Program-made: the position numbers and the translations under genes
NCBI GenBank assembly: GCA_902462665.1
Contig: CABQCM010000013.1
Span: 1-10,427 of the forward strand
Source: an uncultured Oscillospiraceae bacterium
GTDB lineage: Bacteria; Bacillota; Clostridia; Oscillospirales; Acutalibacteraceae
Length of the DNA: 10,427 nucleotides
Direction: 5' to 3'
Part shown: piece after piece, positions 1 to 6,306 of the stretch
How positions within the stretch are numbered: the first letter of the stretch is position 1
How the letters are laid out: the number at the start of each line of letters is the position of its first letter
The notes under the pieces: generated by a model
Told to the model about the DNA's origin: nothing
The model's input: only the letters and a program-made list of their open reading frames with translations
The model's database searches: none

Positions 1-318
1 CTTGACAGCCAACTGCATGGCCATTTCCGGACGGGTGCGCATGAGGGTACGATACTGCACCTCTTTGAGGCTGCCGATGTAGCCGGTGTGACGGCGATAA
101 TACTTGTTGTCAAGCTTTTTGCCGGTAAGAATCGCCTTGTCGGCATTGATGATGATGACGTGATCGCCACAATCGACATGAGGAGCAAAAATGGGCTTGC
201 ACTTACCGCGAAGCAGATCGGCGGCGACGGTAGCGACGCGGCCAAGGGGCTTGCCGGCAGCGTCAAGCACATACCACTTGCGGTCGATCTCGCCCGCTTT
301 GGGCATATAGGTGGACAT
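1..318 (-). CDS. rplM: 50S ribosomal protein L13 (3' end outside window)
   Basis: Large-subunit ribosomal protein L13, an early-assembly protein that binds 23S rRNA. The first 106 codons are visible; the family is usually about 142-150 residues, so roughly a quarter is missing beyond position 1. Recognisable L13 features are the N-terminal RKWYVLDAAGKPLGRVAT stretch, then HVDCGDHVIIINA, then a KYYRRHTGYIGSLK segment, and it breaks off at AVK, just where the family's conserved GMLP motif is expected. The ATG at 316-318 is chosen because GGAGG (complement of 327-331) lies 8 bases upstream and the protein N-terminus aligns with the family. In most Bacillota rpsI (S9) follows directly; that would lie outside the window. 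Transcription probably starts from the promoter at 387-415. Confidence 0.97.
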   Translation of the reverse strand, partial: MSTYMPKAGEIDRKWYVLDAAGKPLGRVATVAADLLRGKCKPIFAPHVDCGDHVIIINADKAILTGKKLDNKYYRRHTGYIGSLKEVQYRTLMRTRPEMAMQLAVK

Positions 319-349
319 AAGCGGAACCTCCAAACAAGATATGAAATAG

Positions 350-366
350 GACAAAATACATTTGTC
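350..366 (-). promoter_or_regulatory. small hairpin in the rplM 5' leader
   Basis: In the roughly 60-base leader between the rplM promoter and its ribosome binding site, GACAAA and TTTGTC form a perfect 6-bp stem with a 5-base loop. Firmicutes rplM transcripts often carry an L13-binding autoregulatory leader in this position, so this could be part of one. The stem is short and I could not match it to the known leader fold, so the regulatory role is only a suggestion. Confidence 0.3.
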
Positions 367-386
367 AGCATTTTACCGCGAATGTA

Positions 387-415
387 ATATTATCACATTG
401 CAGAGGGTTTGTCAA
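387..415 (-). promoter_or_regulatory. sigma-A promoter of rplM
   Basis: On the minus strand there is a perfect -35 TTGACA (410-415), a 17-base spacer and a -10 TAATAT (387-392, 4 of 6 to consensus). It lies about 70 bases upstream of the rplM start codon and points into rplM. Spacing and sequence fit a strong housekeeping promoter, as expected for a ribosomal protein operon. Confidence 0.85.
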
Positions 416-454
416 GGGTAATTTACCGATTTTTTAATTTATGTAGGATACACG

Positions 455-499
455 CTCTCAATCGCTCTATTTCTCTCTCAATCTCTCGTATTCTCTCGC
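455..499. repeat. pyrimidine-rich imperfect tandem repeat
   Basis: The plus strand has two exact copies of CTCTCAATC (455-463 and 475-483), 20 bases apart, followed by a degenerate third (CTCTCGCGC, about 493-501). The whole stretch is almost only C and T on the plus strand and purine-rich on the minus strand. It sits upstream of the rplM -35 box and downstream of the terminator at 542-569, so it lies in spacer DNA. The near-two-turn period would allow protein binding on one face of the helix; it may equally be simple low-complexity sequence. Confidence 0.4.
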
Positions 500-541
500 G
501 CTATTTTTATTTAATTGCTTTCATTGACGGATGCAAAGAAG

Positions 542-569
542 ACGCGGAAACTTGTAAAAGTTTCCGCGT
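542..569 (-). terminator. hairpin terminator after the 53-codon gene
   Basis: ACGCGGAAAC (542-551) and GTTTCCGCGT (560-569) form a perfect 10-bp stem with an 8-base loop, 16 bases beyond the stop of the small gene at 586-747. On the minus strand it is followed by CTTCTTT, a weak U-tract, whereas on the plus strand the following bases are A-rich. It therefore fits termination of the minus-strand gene and isolates it from rplM. Confidence 0.65.
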
Positions 570-585
570 AAAGGAAAAATTGATG

Positions 586-747
586 TTATCGGCCGCAGCC
601 GCAGTCGCCTCCAGGGCCGTCACGACGCGGCCGCCGGTCTGGTTGCTTCGACACGTTTGAGTTGGTCCACTGATTGTTCGTGGCAGTTTTTTCTTGCTTG
701 CCCTTACAGCAGCATTTTGAATCCTTGGTATTCTTTTCGTGCGACAT
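586..747 (-). CDS. 53-residue Cys-rich basic small protein, function unknown
   Basis: I do not recognise this gene. It encodes 53 residues with a polar, Lys/Asn/Thr-rich first half, a CCC triplet at residues 12-14, a single Trp at 27, an Arg/Pro-rich stretch (QPDRRPRRDGPG, 35-46), and the C-terminal tail GGDCGCGR with Cys 49 and 51. There is no signal peptide or membrane segment. The ATG at 745-747 is preferred because a perfect AAGGAGG (complement of 756-762) lies 8 bases upstream. The frame stays open to another ATG at 820-822, but no Shine-Dalgarno precedes that one. A 10-bp hairpin follows the stop. A -10-like TATGAT (825-830) lies upstream without a convincing -35. The excellent ribosome binding site and terminator argue for a real gene. 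The five cysteines suggest metal binding, disulfides or, less likely, a modified peptide precursor; no modifying enzyme is nearby. Confidence 0.7.
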   Translation of the reverse strand: MSHEKNTKDSKCCCKGKQEKTATNNQWTNSNVSKQPDRRPRRDGPGGDCGCGR

Positions 748-915
748 GATGGGTTCCTCCTTGAATGAAATTGATTCCCCTTGGAATTCTTTCTTAGTGT
801 ACCGGGTTACGAAGAAATTCATTCATCATAAATCAGTTTCTTTTTTCATTGCTGAAAAGTTATTCCAATGTTTCTCAATGCCGCTTTACAAGAACATTTG
901 TCAATCTATTGAAAG

Positions 916-945
916 CGGGCAGTTACCTATATTGGTAACTGCCCG
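916..945 (-). terminator. hairpin terminator after the 65-codon gene
   Basis: A perfect 12-bp inverted repeat, CGGGCAGTTACC (916-927) and GGTAACTGCCCG (934-945), with loop TATATT lies 23 bases past the stop at 969. On the minus strand the bases after the stem are CTTTCAAT, a short and imperfect U-tract. Placement and stability favour a Rho-independent terminator for the gene at 969-1166. The A-rich flank on its other side would also act as a T-run for minus-strand RNA before the stem, not after it, so bidirectional action is not obvious. Confidence 0.7.
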
Positions 946-968
946 TTAAACAAAAATGGATCGTGCTG

Positions 969-1166
969 TTAAATCAATTCCAAAGCTCTTTTATAGAGCG
1001 TATCCAAATCGCAACCGCAACTCCCACACTCTTTATCCGCCTGCTTGATTGCCGATATTAAAATGTCCTTATCCGATTTTCCGTCTAACCATTGTTGTGC
1101 TGGAACCGATATCAAGTCCCAACCAGAGGCTACAAACTTTTCCATAATCGATTTTAATTCGTCCAT
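969..1166 (-). CDS. 65-residue small protein with CGSCGC motif, function unknown
   Basis: I cannot assign a family. The 65-residue product begins with an amphipathic helix (MDELKSIMEKFVASGW), then DLISVPAQQWLDGK (17-30), a second likely helix (DKDILISAIKQADKE), then three cysteines in ECGSCGCD (Cys 47, 50, 52; CxxCxC spacing) and a C-terminal helix LDTLYKRALELI. It is probably soluble and cytosolic. The regular helix pattern and gene signals support a genuine protein: AAAGGAG (complement of 1174-1180) is 7 bases from the ATG, a consensus sigma-A promoter lies at 1211-1239 and a 12-bp hairpin follows. It is thus a self-contained unit between the oxidoreductase gene and the 53-codon gene. CxxCxC could ligate zinc or part of an iron-sulfur cluster; this is inference only. 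Confidence 0.8.
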   Translation of the reverse strand: MDELKSIMEKFVASGWDLISVPAQQWLDGKSDKDILISAIKQADKECGSCGCDLDTLYKRALELI

Positions 1167-1210
1167 AATGCTACTCCTTTCCAGTTGACAACTTCCGATT
1201 TATTGTTCTG

Positions 1211-1239
1211 ATTCTATCATAAAATTTGCTTTCATTCAA
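1211..1239 (-). promoter_or_regulatory. sigma-A promoter of the 65-codon gene
   Basis: On the minus strand, -35 TTGAAT (1234-1239), a 17-base spacer and -10 TAGAAT (1211-1216, 5 of 6 to consensus) lie about 45 bases upstream of the ATG at 1166. The promoter sits in the gap after the oxidoreductase stop codon, so the small gene can be expressed separately; no clear terminator for the oxidoreductase was seen, so read-through from it is also possible. Confidence 0.75.
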
Positions 1240-1293
1240 CTTGTTTTCGGGAAGATCTTTATGGGCAATCGCGAAAAGCGGTTTGTATATCTT

Positions 1294-2271
1294 TTATTTT
1301 ACCTCACTACTTTTTATCTGCTGCACTGCGCTTTCCATGATCGCGCATATCTTGCGTGATCGCGACAACGGCAGCACTGCGCTTTCCCGGCATCCCGCTT
1401 CCACCAGAGATACGAATTCTTGTATCTCATATTCAAATCCATTACAGGCAAAGGGATACGATAAAATTTGTTCCGGACGCTCTATTGGCTGAAGCGTCAA
1501 CCTTTGCGCGCCGTTGTAGCCGTCAGCATATAGTTGCCCTTTCTCACCGCAGATTAGTAGCTCGTGCGGACCGCAGACATCCGCTGTTGTAGTACACACC
1601 GTCGGCCCTTGGGGATAGGTAAAGGATATCACCGAGCTGATATCCACACCAGTAGGGCCAAGACAGCCGCTGACCGATAGATTTTTATAATCATCTCCAA
1701 ACAAAGAAAATGCGGTGTGCAGATTGTATACCCCGATATCATAAATTAGACCGCCTCCCAGCGCGGGAGAGTAGATACGCGAGTTCGGATCTTTAGGGAA
1801 AGGAACGCAAAAATGCAGATAAGCCGTAGAAACCCTGCCCAGCGTATTGCATTGTAAAAGCTCCCGCATGGCTTGGTAAGAGGGAAGAAAGCAGCTCCAC
1901 ATAGCTTCCATCAGCAAGGTGTTATTTTTTTGTGCCGCGTCGGCGGCACGGTCAAAGTCCTCTATGGTCAAAGTTATCGGTTTTTCGCACAGCACAGGAA
2001 TCCCCGCGTTTAAAGCCAACAGCATAGGTTCTAGATGTGCTGTGTTAACTGTGGCGATGTATACCCCGTCCAACTCGCATTTGCGCAGCATAGCGGCGTA
2101 ATCCCCATAAGCATACTCAATGTTATGCCGGGCGGCAAACGCCTGTGAGCGCGTTATGTCGCGTGCTGCAGCCGCCACAATTCGTACTCCGGGGAGGGAA
2201 TGCGCCGCCTGCACAAAATGAGAGGCGATGTTCCCGCAGCCAATGATACCAAATCGAAAGTCGGATTTCAT
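1294..2271 (-). CDS. Gfo/Idh/MocA family oxidoreductase
   Basis: NAD(P)-dependent cytosolic dehydrogenase of 325 residues, a normal length for the family. The N-terminal Rossmann fold shows the nucleotide-binding GIIGCGNIA (residues 8-16) and the family EKP motif at 96-98, whose Lys97 is the expected catalytic residue. The C-terminal alpha/beta domain includes EAMWSCFLP (122-130) and GGGLIYDIGVYNLH (172-185). These match the branch containing dimeric dihydrodiol dehydrogenase and D-xylose dehydrogenase-like enzymes, so a sugar, inositol or polyol-type substrate is likely but the exact one cannot be read from sequence. The ATG is supported by GGGAGG (complement of 2279-2284), 7 bases upstream. 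It is divergent from the spore protein gene and appears monocistronic. I saw no convincing promoter for it. A 14-bp direct repeat encodes ESAV twice near the C-terminus. Confidence 0.93.
   Translation of the reverse strand: MKSDFRFGIIGCGNIASHFVQAAHSLPGVRIVAAAARDITRSQAFAARHNIEYAYGDYAAMLRKCELDGVYIATVNTAHLEPMLLALNAGIPVLCEKPITLTIEDFDRAADAAQKNNTLLMEAMWSCFLPSYQAMRELLQCNTLGRVSTAYLHFCVPFPKDPNSRIYSPALGGGLIYDIGVYNLHTAFSLFGDDYKNLSVSGCLGPTGVDISSVISFTYPQGPTVCTTTADVCGPHELLICGEKGQLYADGYNGAQRLTLQPIERPEQILSYPFACNGFEYEIQEFVSLVEAGCRESAVLPLSRSRKICAIMESAVQQIKSSEVK
1323..1387. repeat. 14-bp direct repeat inside the oxidoreductase gene
   Basis: GCACTGCGCTTTCC occurs exactly at 1323-1336 and 1374-1387, 51 bases apart, in the 3' end of the oxidoreductase gene; between them TGATCGCG also occurs twice (1338-1345 and 1357-1364). 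The 51-base distance keeps the reading frame, and both long copies encode ESAV (residues 296-299 and 313-316). A small internal duplication or coincidence would explain it. Confidence 0.6.
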
Positions 2272-2339
2272 AGTGATTCCTCCCTGGAAAGTTAAAAAAT
2301 TCGCATTGCAAAACCTGACAAATTAACCATTATTTTAAA

Positions 2340-2369
2340 TGATTGATTTATATTTCGCCGCACATACTA
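2340..2369 (+). promoter_or_regulatory. possible second, distal sporulation promoter
   Basis: CATACTA (2363-2369), a textbook sigma-G -10 sequence, is preceded at 17 bases by TGATTG (2340-2345), a 4 of 6 match to TGAATA. It points toward the spore protein gene but would leave a leader of about 145 bases, and the closer candidate at 2449-2478 has a better -35, so this one is secondary or fortuitous. Confidence 0.3.
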
Positions 2370-2448
2370 GGGATGGAACAAATTGATGTTGATTTTTGAG
2401 CTGTGTACAGAGAACTGAAAAATCTGCCATTCCAGCAAAAACTTAACA

Positions 2449-2478
2449 TGGATAAGTTCCAAAGCCCGATGCAAAATA
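2449..2478 (+). promoter_or_regulatory. sigma-G-type promoter of the spore protein gene
   Basis: TGGATA (2449-2454) and CAAAATA (2472-2478) are separated by 17 bases and fit the forespore sigma-G pattern (GNATR -35, CAnnnTA -10). The expected start lies some 35-40 bases ahead of the ATG at 2523. Expression late in the forespore is what alpha/beta-type small acid-soluble spore proteins require, so sequence and gene identity support each other. A 6-bp inverted repeat AACTTA/TAAGTT (2440-2445 and 2453-2458) overlaps the -35 element; its meaning is unknown. Confidence 0.7.
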
Positions 2479-2522
2479 GTAAAGCAAACGCACGAAACTT
2501 TCGAATAAAGGAGTGTTAAAGA

Positions 2523-2717
2523 ATGTCCCGTAACAATCAGACTCTCGTTCCCGAGGCTCGCGAAGCTCTCAACCGTTTCAAGATGGAGTCGGCTAATGAG
2601 GTCGGCGTCAACCTGAAGCAGGGTTACAATGGTGACCTCACCTCTAAGCAGGCCGGTTCTATCGGTGGCCAGATGGTGAAGAAAATGATCCAGTCCTACG
2701 AGAATGGCCTGAAGTAA
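2523..2717 (+). CDS. alpha/beta-type small acid-soluble spore protein
   Basis: A 64-residue DNA-binding protein that coats the chromosome of the developing forespore, shifts DNA toward an A-like form and protects it from UV, heat and peroxide; it is degraded at germination by the protease Gpr. The family's two conserved blocks are both present: ESANEVGVNL (residues 22-31), equivalent to the Gpr-cleaved E-I-A-x-E-x-GV segment, and GDLTSKQAGSIGGQMVKKMI (37-56), equivalent to the LTxxxxGxxGG-xxV block that contacts DNA. Length is typical (60-75). The ATG is set by AAAGGAG (2507-2513), 9 bases upstream. It is the only plus-strand gene here, monocistronic between a sigma-G-like promoter and a strong terminator. 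It shows that the organism is a spore former. Confidence 0.97.
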   Translation: MSRNNQTLVPEAREALNRFKMESANEVGVNLKQGYNGDLTSKQAGSIGGQMVKKMIQSYENGLK

Positions 2718-2733
2718 GTACTCTTCACGCCTG

Positions 2734-2772
2734 GAAGGACGTATCCTTTGGGATACGTCCTTCTGTTTTTAT
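2734..2772 (+). terminator. strong Rho-independent terminator of the spore protein gene
   Basis: A perfect 13-bp stem (GAAGGACGTATCC at 2734-2746 with its complement at 2751-2763) closes a TTTG tetraloop and is followed by TGTTTTTAT. It lies 16 bases after the stop codon. The convergent glycosyltransferase gene ends at 2799; on that strand the hairpin is not followed by a U-run, so it mainly serves the spore gene. Confidence 0.93.
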
Positions 2773-2798
2773 ATTATACATAACTTGCTCGTCAACTA

Positions 2799-3827
2799 TT
2801 ACTTCACGGTTTGATCGTTGGAAAATTCACCGAAAAGACAACGCTCATATACCTCTTTCAATTGCTTGCCGACTAACTCAAGGGAGCGCGCTGCGGCCAC
2901 TTCCATAGCAGCTTGGGTAACGGGAGGGCGGCGTCCCTTAAAAATATCCGAAATAGCAGATGCAAATGCATCGACTGATGATGCCTTATAGACGTTGATA
3001 TTGTCGGTCAGCCAATCCCGATAAATCGGAATATCGCGGATGAGGGCGGGGCAGCCGGATGCTAACGCCTCCAGTAGCACAATGCCTTCGGTTTCTTCTT
3101 TTGTGGGAAACAAAAACAAATCGCTTCCCCAGTAAGCGGAACGGAGCTCTTCGCTGCCAATATAACCGGGAAATTGCAGATTAGGCAGCTTGGTCTTGAC
3201 CGCACGGCGAATTTCGCACGGAACCTGCCATAACGGGTTATATCCGAACCAGATGAATTTGTATTGCGGCAACCGCTTGGCCAGCTCGACAAAATCTACA
3301 ATGCCTTTGCGGCCGATGTAAAGGCCGACCGCCATGATTACTTTGTCTTCGGGGGAGAAACCGAATTTTTTTCGAAAAGTCTGCGCCTGCGCTTCATCAC
3401 GTTGGAAATATTCAAGATCAACGCCGTTTGAAATGGGAATAATCGGCCGCGTGATACCGTAGTTTTCAATGAGTTGTTTGGCGTAGGGCGTTGGCGTGAC
3501 AATACAGTCGCCCAATGAATAACATTTGGTAATCCATCGCCGAAAAAGGGGAGAGACCGTATTGGTGAAAAGAAAAGAATTGCGAAAATCCTCCTCTGTA
3601 CTATGGGCATGATAGACTACTTTGATTCCTCTGTTGTGAGCCCGCCGTGCCAGCTGATGGGAACGCAGGCCAATGGTATTGATATGAATGATGTCATGCG
3701 GCTCGGCAGCGTCCAAAGTATAGTCGATTCCATTGCGCTCGAGAGCCTGCATCTGGTGGCTGAGCGCCTTGCCGACGCCTGATTTTTTTATGGCGTTGTA
3801 GCCTTCCGAATAGAGCAGTACTTTCAT
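2799..3827 (-). CDS. GT4 glycosyltransferase, LafB/CpoA-like glycolipid synthase
   Basis: A 342-residue retaining glycosyltransferase with two Rossmann-like (GT-B) halves. Visible features: N-terminal MKVLLYSEG and the loop KSGVGKAL (15-22) for the acceptor side; HAHSTEEDF (73-81); TPTPYAKQLIE (111-121); SNGVD (133-137); GLYIGRKG (168-175) with Arg173/Lys174 at the usual nucleotide-sugar phosphate contacts; and the EX7E motif with Glu245 and Glu253. The N-terminal half closely resembles, from memory, streptococcal CpoA/LafB, which adds a second hexose to glucosyl-diacylglycerol to make the lipid anchor of lipoteichoic acid. The same role is likely, but the sugar is not decidable. It is membrane-associated without a transmembrane helix. 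The start has only a weak AAAGG 12 bases upstream, and the gene follows the ABC exporter by 106 bases with no terminator, so it is probably the last gene of the ilvB operon. Confidence 0.88.
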   Translation of the reverse strand: MKVLLYSEGYNAIKKSGVGKALSHQMQALERNGIDYTLDAAEPHDIIHINTIGLRSHQLARRAHNRGIKVVYHAHSTEEDFRNSFLFTNTVSPLFRRWITKCYSLGDCIVTPTPYAKQLIENYGITRPIIPISNGVDLEYFQRDEAQAQTFRKKFGFSPEDKVIMAVGLYIGRKGIVDFVELAKRLPQYKFIWFGYNPLWQVPCEIRRAVKTKLPNLQFPGYIGSEELRSAYWGSDLFLFPTKEETEGIVLLEALASGCPALIRDIPIYRDWLTDNINVYKASSVDAFASAISDIFKGRRPPVTQAAMEVAAARSLELVGKQLKEVYERCLFGEFSNDQTVK

Positions 3828-3933
3828 AATCTGTACCAGCCTTTGTCAGAGAAACCTGCAAAGAATGTTTCCTTTCTTTATCATTAAGCTTTTTTCGTCA
3901 CATCTGCCTGCACGAAAAGGGAAGAGGATTGTA

Positions 3934-5703
3934 TTAAATCTCGTTCACAGTGCGGTAAAGCTGATGGTACAAACCGTCCTGCCGTATCAGTTCCGCATGA
4001 GTGCCCTGTTCGACAATGCCTTTATCCGTCAGTACCAGAATCAAATCGGCGCCGCGGATGGTGGTAAGACGGTGCGCAATGGTAAACACAGTACGCCCTT
4101 TTGCCAGCTTTTCCAGCGAACGCTGTACAATCAGCTCGCTTTCGTTGTCGAGGGCTGAGGTAGCCTCGTCGAGAATCAGTATTGGCGGATCCTTCACAAA
4201 GACCCGGGCGATGCTGATACGCTGTTTTTGGCCTCCAGACAGTTTGACTCCGCGTTCGCCTACATAGGTGTCATATCCGTCGCGCAGTCCCAAAATAAAT
4301 TCGTCCGCTCCAGCCAGCTGCGCCGCCCGCCGGATTTCCTCTCTTGTCGCTCCCGGCCGGCCATACTCGATGTTCTCTGCCACAGTGCCGGAGAAAAGGT
4401 AGACCTCCTGCTGCACCACGCCGATATTGGAACGTAGAGAACGCAGGGTAATATCGCGAATATCCTGACCGTCGATACGGATGCTGCCGCCCGTTACCTC
4501 ATAAAATCGCGGAATCAGACTGCATAGGGTAGTCTTTCCGCCACCCGATGGGCCGACTAAGGCGATGCTTTGGCCAGCGCTGACATCGAGCTGGATATCG
4601 TCGAGAATGGTATCGGAATGATCAGGATAATGAAAACTGACGTGGTCGAAGGTTACGCGTCCCTGTACCTTCCTCAGCTCTATAGCGCCAGGGCGATCCT
4701 CAATGGTTATCGGTTCATCCAAAATCTCGAAAAAGCGTTCGATACCGGTCATACCGCGCTGGAACTGCTCGGTGAATTCCACAATACGCCGCACCGAGGC
4801 AAGCAGAGTGGTAACATAGAGAAGGAAAGCCACCAAATCGTAAGGGGCCAGGGTTCCTTGCACCATAAAGATGGAGCCGGCCACCACGACGGAAATATAC
4901 ATAATTCCATCGAAAACTCGCGTTGAGGTATGAAACGCCCCCATGGCGTAATAGGCTTTTTTCTTGGCTTTTAGGAAAAGTTGATTTCCCTTTTGAAACT
5001 TTTCTTTTTCCACCGGCTCACCTGCAAAAGATTTCACCACCCGCACGCCAAGCAGGCTGTCTTCTACCTGAGCGTTGAGCTCTCCTACTCGTACACGGGA
5101 CTCGTGAAACGCGGCGCGCATGCGTTTATTGCAAGCCTTGGCCGCAAGCAGCATGAAAGGCAAAATGGAAAAGATGATCAGGGTCAAAACAAGGTTGGTG
5201 CGGCAAAGAATGACGAACGTTACGGTGATTTTTAGAAAAGCAATAAAGAACTCCTCGGGGCAATGATGGGAAAACTCCGTTATATCAAATAGGTCGTTGG
5301 TCATGCGGGACATAATCTGCCCCACTTTTGCTTCGTCATAATAAGAAAAAGAGAGTTTTTGCAGATGATCGAACAAATCGGTGCGCATATCGGTTTCCAT
5401 CCGCGCCCCCATGATGTGGCCGATGGAATTCATATATAAATTGGCGACCGCGTCAATTATCCGCAGGACGAAATAAAAGCCTCCTATTTTGAGGATGATT
5501 CCAATCGTCAAAGCGGGCAGGTGATTCATCCCCATGTCGGTCAAATAGCTGACGATTTTCGGCAGTACCAGCTCGCACACCGTTGTCAGAGATGCGCAGA
5601 ATAAATCGAGAATTAAAATCCATTTATATTTGGCAAAGTAGGGGAGATACCGGCGAAATAAGACACGATTGGCCCCCTTTTTGCGAGCTTTCATAATATT
5701 CAT
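3934..5703 (-). CDS. ABC exporter, fused membrane and ATPase domains (MsbA/BmrA-like)
   Basis: A half-transporter of 589 residues expected to act as a homodimer in the cytoplasmic membrane, exporting drugs, lipids or peptides; the substrate is not readable. The N-terminal part (about 1-330) is a six-helix ABC membrane domain. The ATPase domain has Walker A GPSGGGKT (384-391), Q-loop VVQQE (429-433), signature LSGGQ (488-492), Walker B ILILDE (508-513) with catalytic Glu513, and H-loop His544. All residues needed for ATP hydrolysis are present, and no second half-transporter is nearby, which favours a homodimer. I chose the ATG at 5701-5703 (AAAGGG 6 bases upstream). An in-frame TTG at 5722-5724 has a comparable AGGAAGG 6 bases upstream and would add 7 residues; a TTG at 5740-5742 is also possible. 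It lies about 66 bases after ilvH without a terminator, so it is likely co-transcribed with ilvBH. Confidence 0.93.
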   Translation of the reverse strand: MNIMKARKKGANRVLFRRYLPYFAKYKWILILDLFCASLTTVCELVLPKIVSYLTDMGMNHLPALTIGIILKIGGFYFVLRIIDAVANLYMNSIGHIMGARMETDMRTDLFDHLQKLSFSYYDEAKVGQIMSRMTNDLFDITEFSHHCPEEFFIAFLKITVTFVILCRTNLVLTLIIFSILPFMLLAAKACNKRMRAAFHESRVRVGELNAQVEDSLLGVRVVKSFAGEPVEKEKFQKGNQLFLKAKKKAYYAMGAFHTSTRVFDGIMYISVVVAGSIFMVQGTLAPYDLVAFLLYVTTLLASVRRIVEFTEQFQRGMTGIERFFEILDEPITIEDRPGAIELRKVQGRVTFDHVSFHYPDHSDTILDDIQLDVSAGQSIALVGPSGGGKTTLCSLIPRFYEVTGGSIRIDGQDIRDITLRSLRSNIGVVQQEVYLFSGTVAENIEYGRPGATREEIRRAAQLAGADEFILGLRDGYDTYVGERGVKLSGGQKQRISIARVFVKDPPILILDEATSALDNESELIVQRSLEKLAKGRTVFTIAHRLTTIRGADLILVLTDKGIVEQGTHAELIRQDGLYHQLYRTVNEI

Positions 5704-5769
5704 TACCAACCCTTTGCCATGCAAAGAGTTCCTTCCTATCAAAATTCACGGGAAAATTACCGCTGGTGC

Positions 5770-6285
5770 CTACGCCTTTTTTTTCGGTGCGGCCGGCGCC
5801 AGCGTAACACCGTCTCCCGTTTCAATGGCGATAGCACCCGTGCGCACCATTTCTCGAACGCCGAACGGAGCGAGAAGGGAAAGCAGAGTCGAAATTTTTT
5901 CTTCCGTATCGGTGATTTCCAACGTGATGGTCGAGCGCGCCGCGTCCACGATGCGCGCGCCGGTCATTTCAGCGATTTGGATGACCTCGGAACGCTTGGA
6001 ACCAGTCGCGGCAACCTTAATTAGGGCTAGGGTGCGGCGCACAAAACTCCCCGGAGAAAGCGTTTTTACCTTAATGACCGGTATAATTTTATTCAACTGT
6101 TTCTCGATTTGCTCGACGGTATAGTCATCCCCCTCAACTAAAATCGTCATGCGGGAAACGGCAGGATTTTCGGTTTCTCCCACAGCCAGGGATTCAATAT
6201 TAAAGGCACGGCGGGAAAACAGGCCGGATACTTTGGAAAGCACGCCCGCCTGATTTTCGACCAGCACCGAAATTGTGTGTTTCAT
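5770..6285 (-). CDS. ilvH: acetolactate synthase small (regulatory) subunit
   Basis: Regulatory subunit of acetohydroxyacid synthase, which stimulates the large subunit and transmits feedback inhibition, usually by valine. It has 171 residues, close to E. coli IlvH (163). The N-terminal ACT domain spans about 1-75 and keeps the residues that bind valine in E. coli IlvH: Asn11, Gly14 and Asn29, inside NQAGVLSKVSGLFSRR and AFNIESLAVG. Valine sensitivity is therefore expected. The second domain starts near 80 (SFVRRTLALIKV) and runs to about 157; the C-terminus is a short basic tail, AAPKKKA. The ATG is supported by GAAAGGA (complement of 6294-6300), 8 bases upstream. It starts 21 bases after the ilvB stop, which indicates an operon and a working AHAS pair. 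Confidence 0.97.
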   Translation of the reverse strand: MKHTISVLVENQAGVLSKVSGLFSRRAFNIESLAVGETENPAVSRMTILVEGDDYTVEQIEKQLNKIIPVIKVKTLSPGSFVRRTLALIKVAATGSKRSEVIQIAEMTGARIVDAARSTITLEITDTEEKISTLLSLLAPFGVREMVRTGAIAIETGDGVTLAPAAPKKKA

Positions 6286-6306
6286 GGCATGGTTCCTTTC
6301 TGTGCG

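Noticed and set aside
820..822. Upstream ATG that would lengthen the 53-codon gene to 78 codons
   Set aside because: No Shine-Dalgarno precedes it, whereas the downstream ATG at 745-747 has a perfect AAGGAGG at 8 bases; that motif would lie inside the longer coding frame.
586..1166. The two small Cys-bearing genes as a RiPP precursor and partner, or a toxin-antitoxin pair
   Set aside because: They are separate transcription units divided by a terminator, not overlapping or coupled, and no radical SAM enzyme, cyclase, protease, dedicated transporter or known toxin/antitoxin fold is seen in or next to them.
3892..3918. TTTTCGT/ACGAAAA inverted repeat between the ABC exporter and glycosyltransferase genes
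   Set aside because: The stem is only 7 bp and AT-rich with a 13-base loop, and it has no U-run after it on the minus strand, so it is not a credible terminator.
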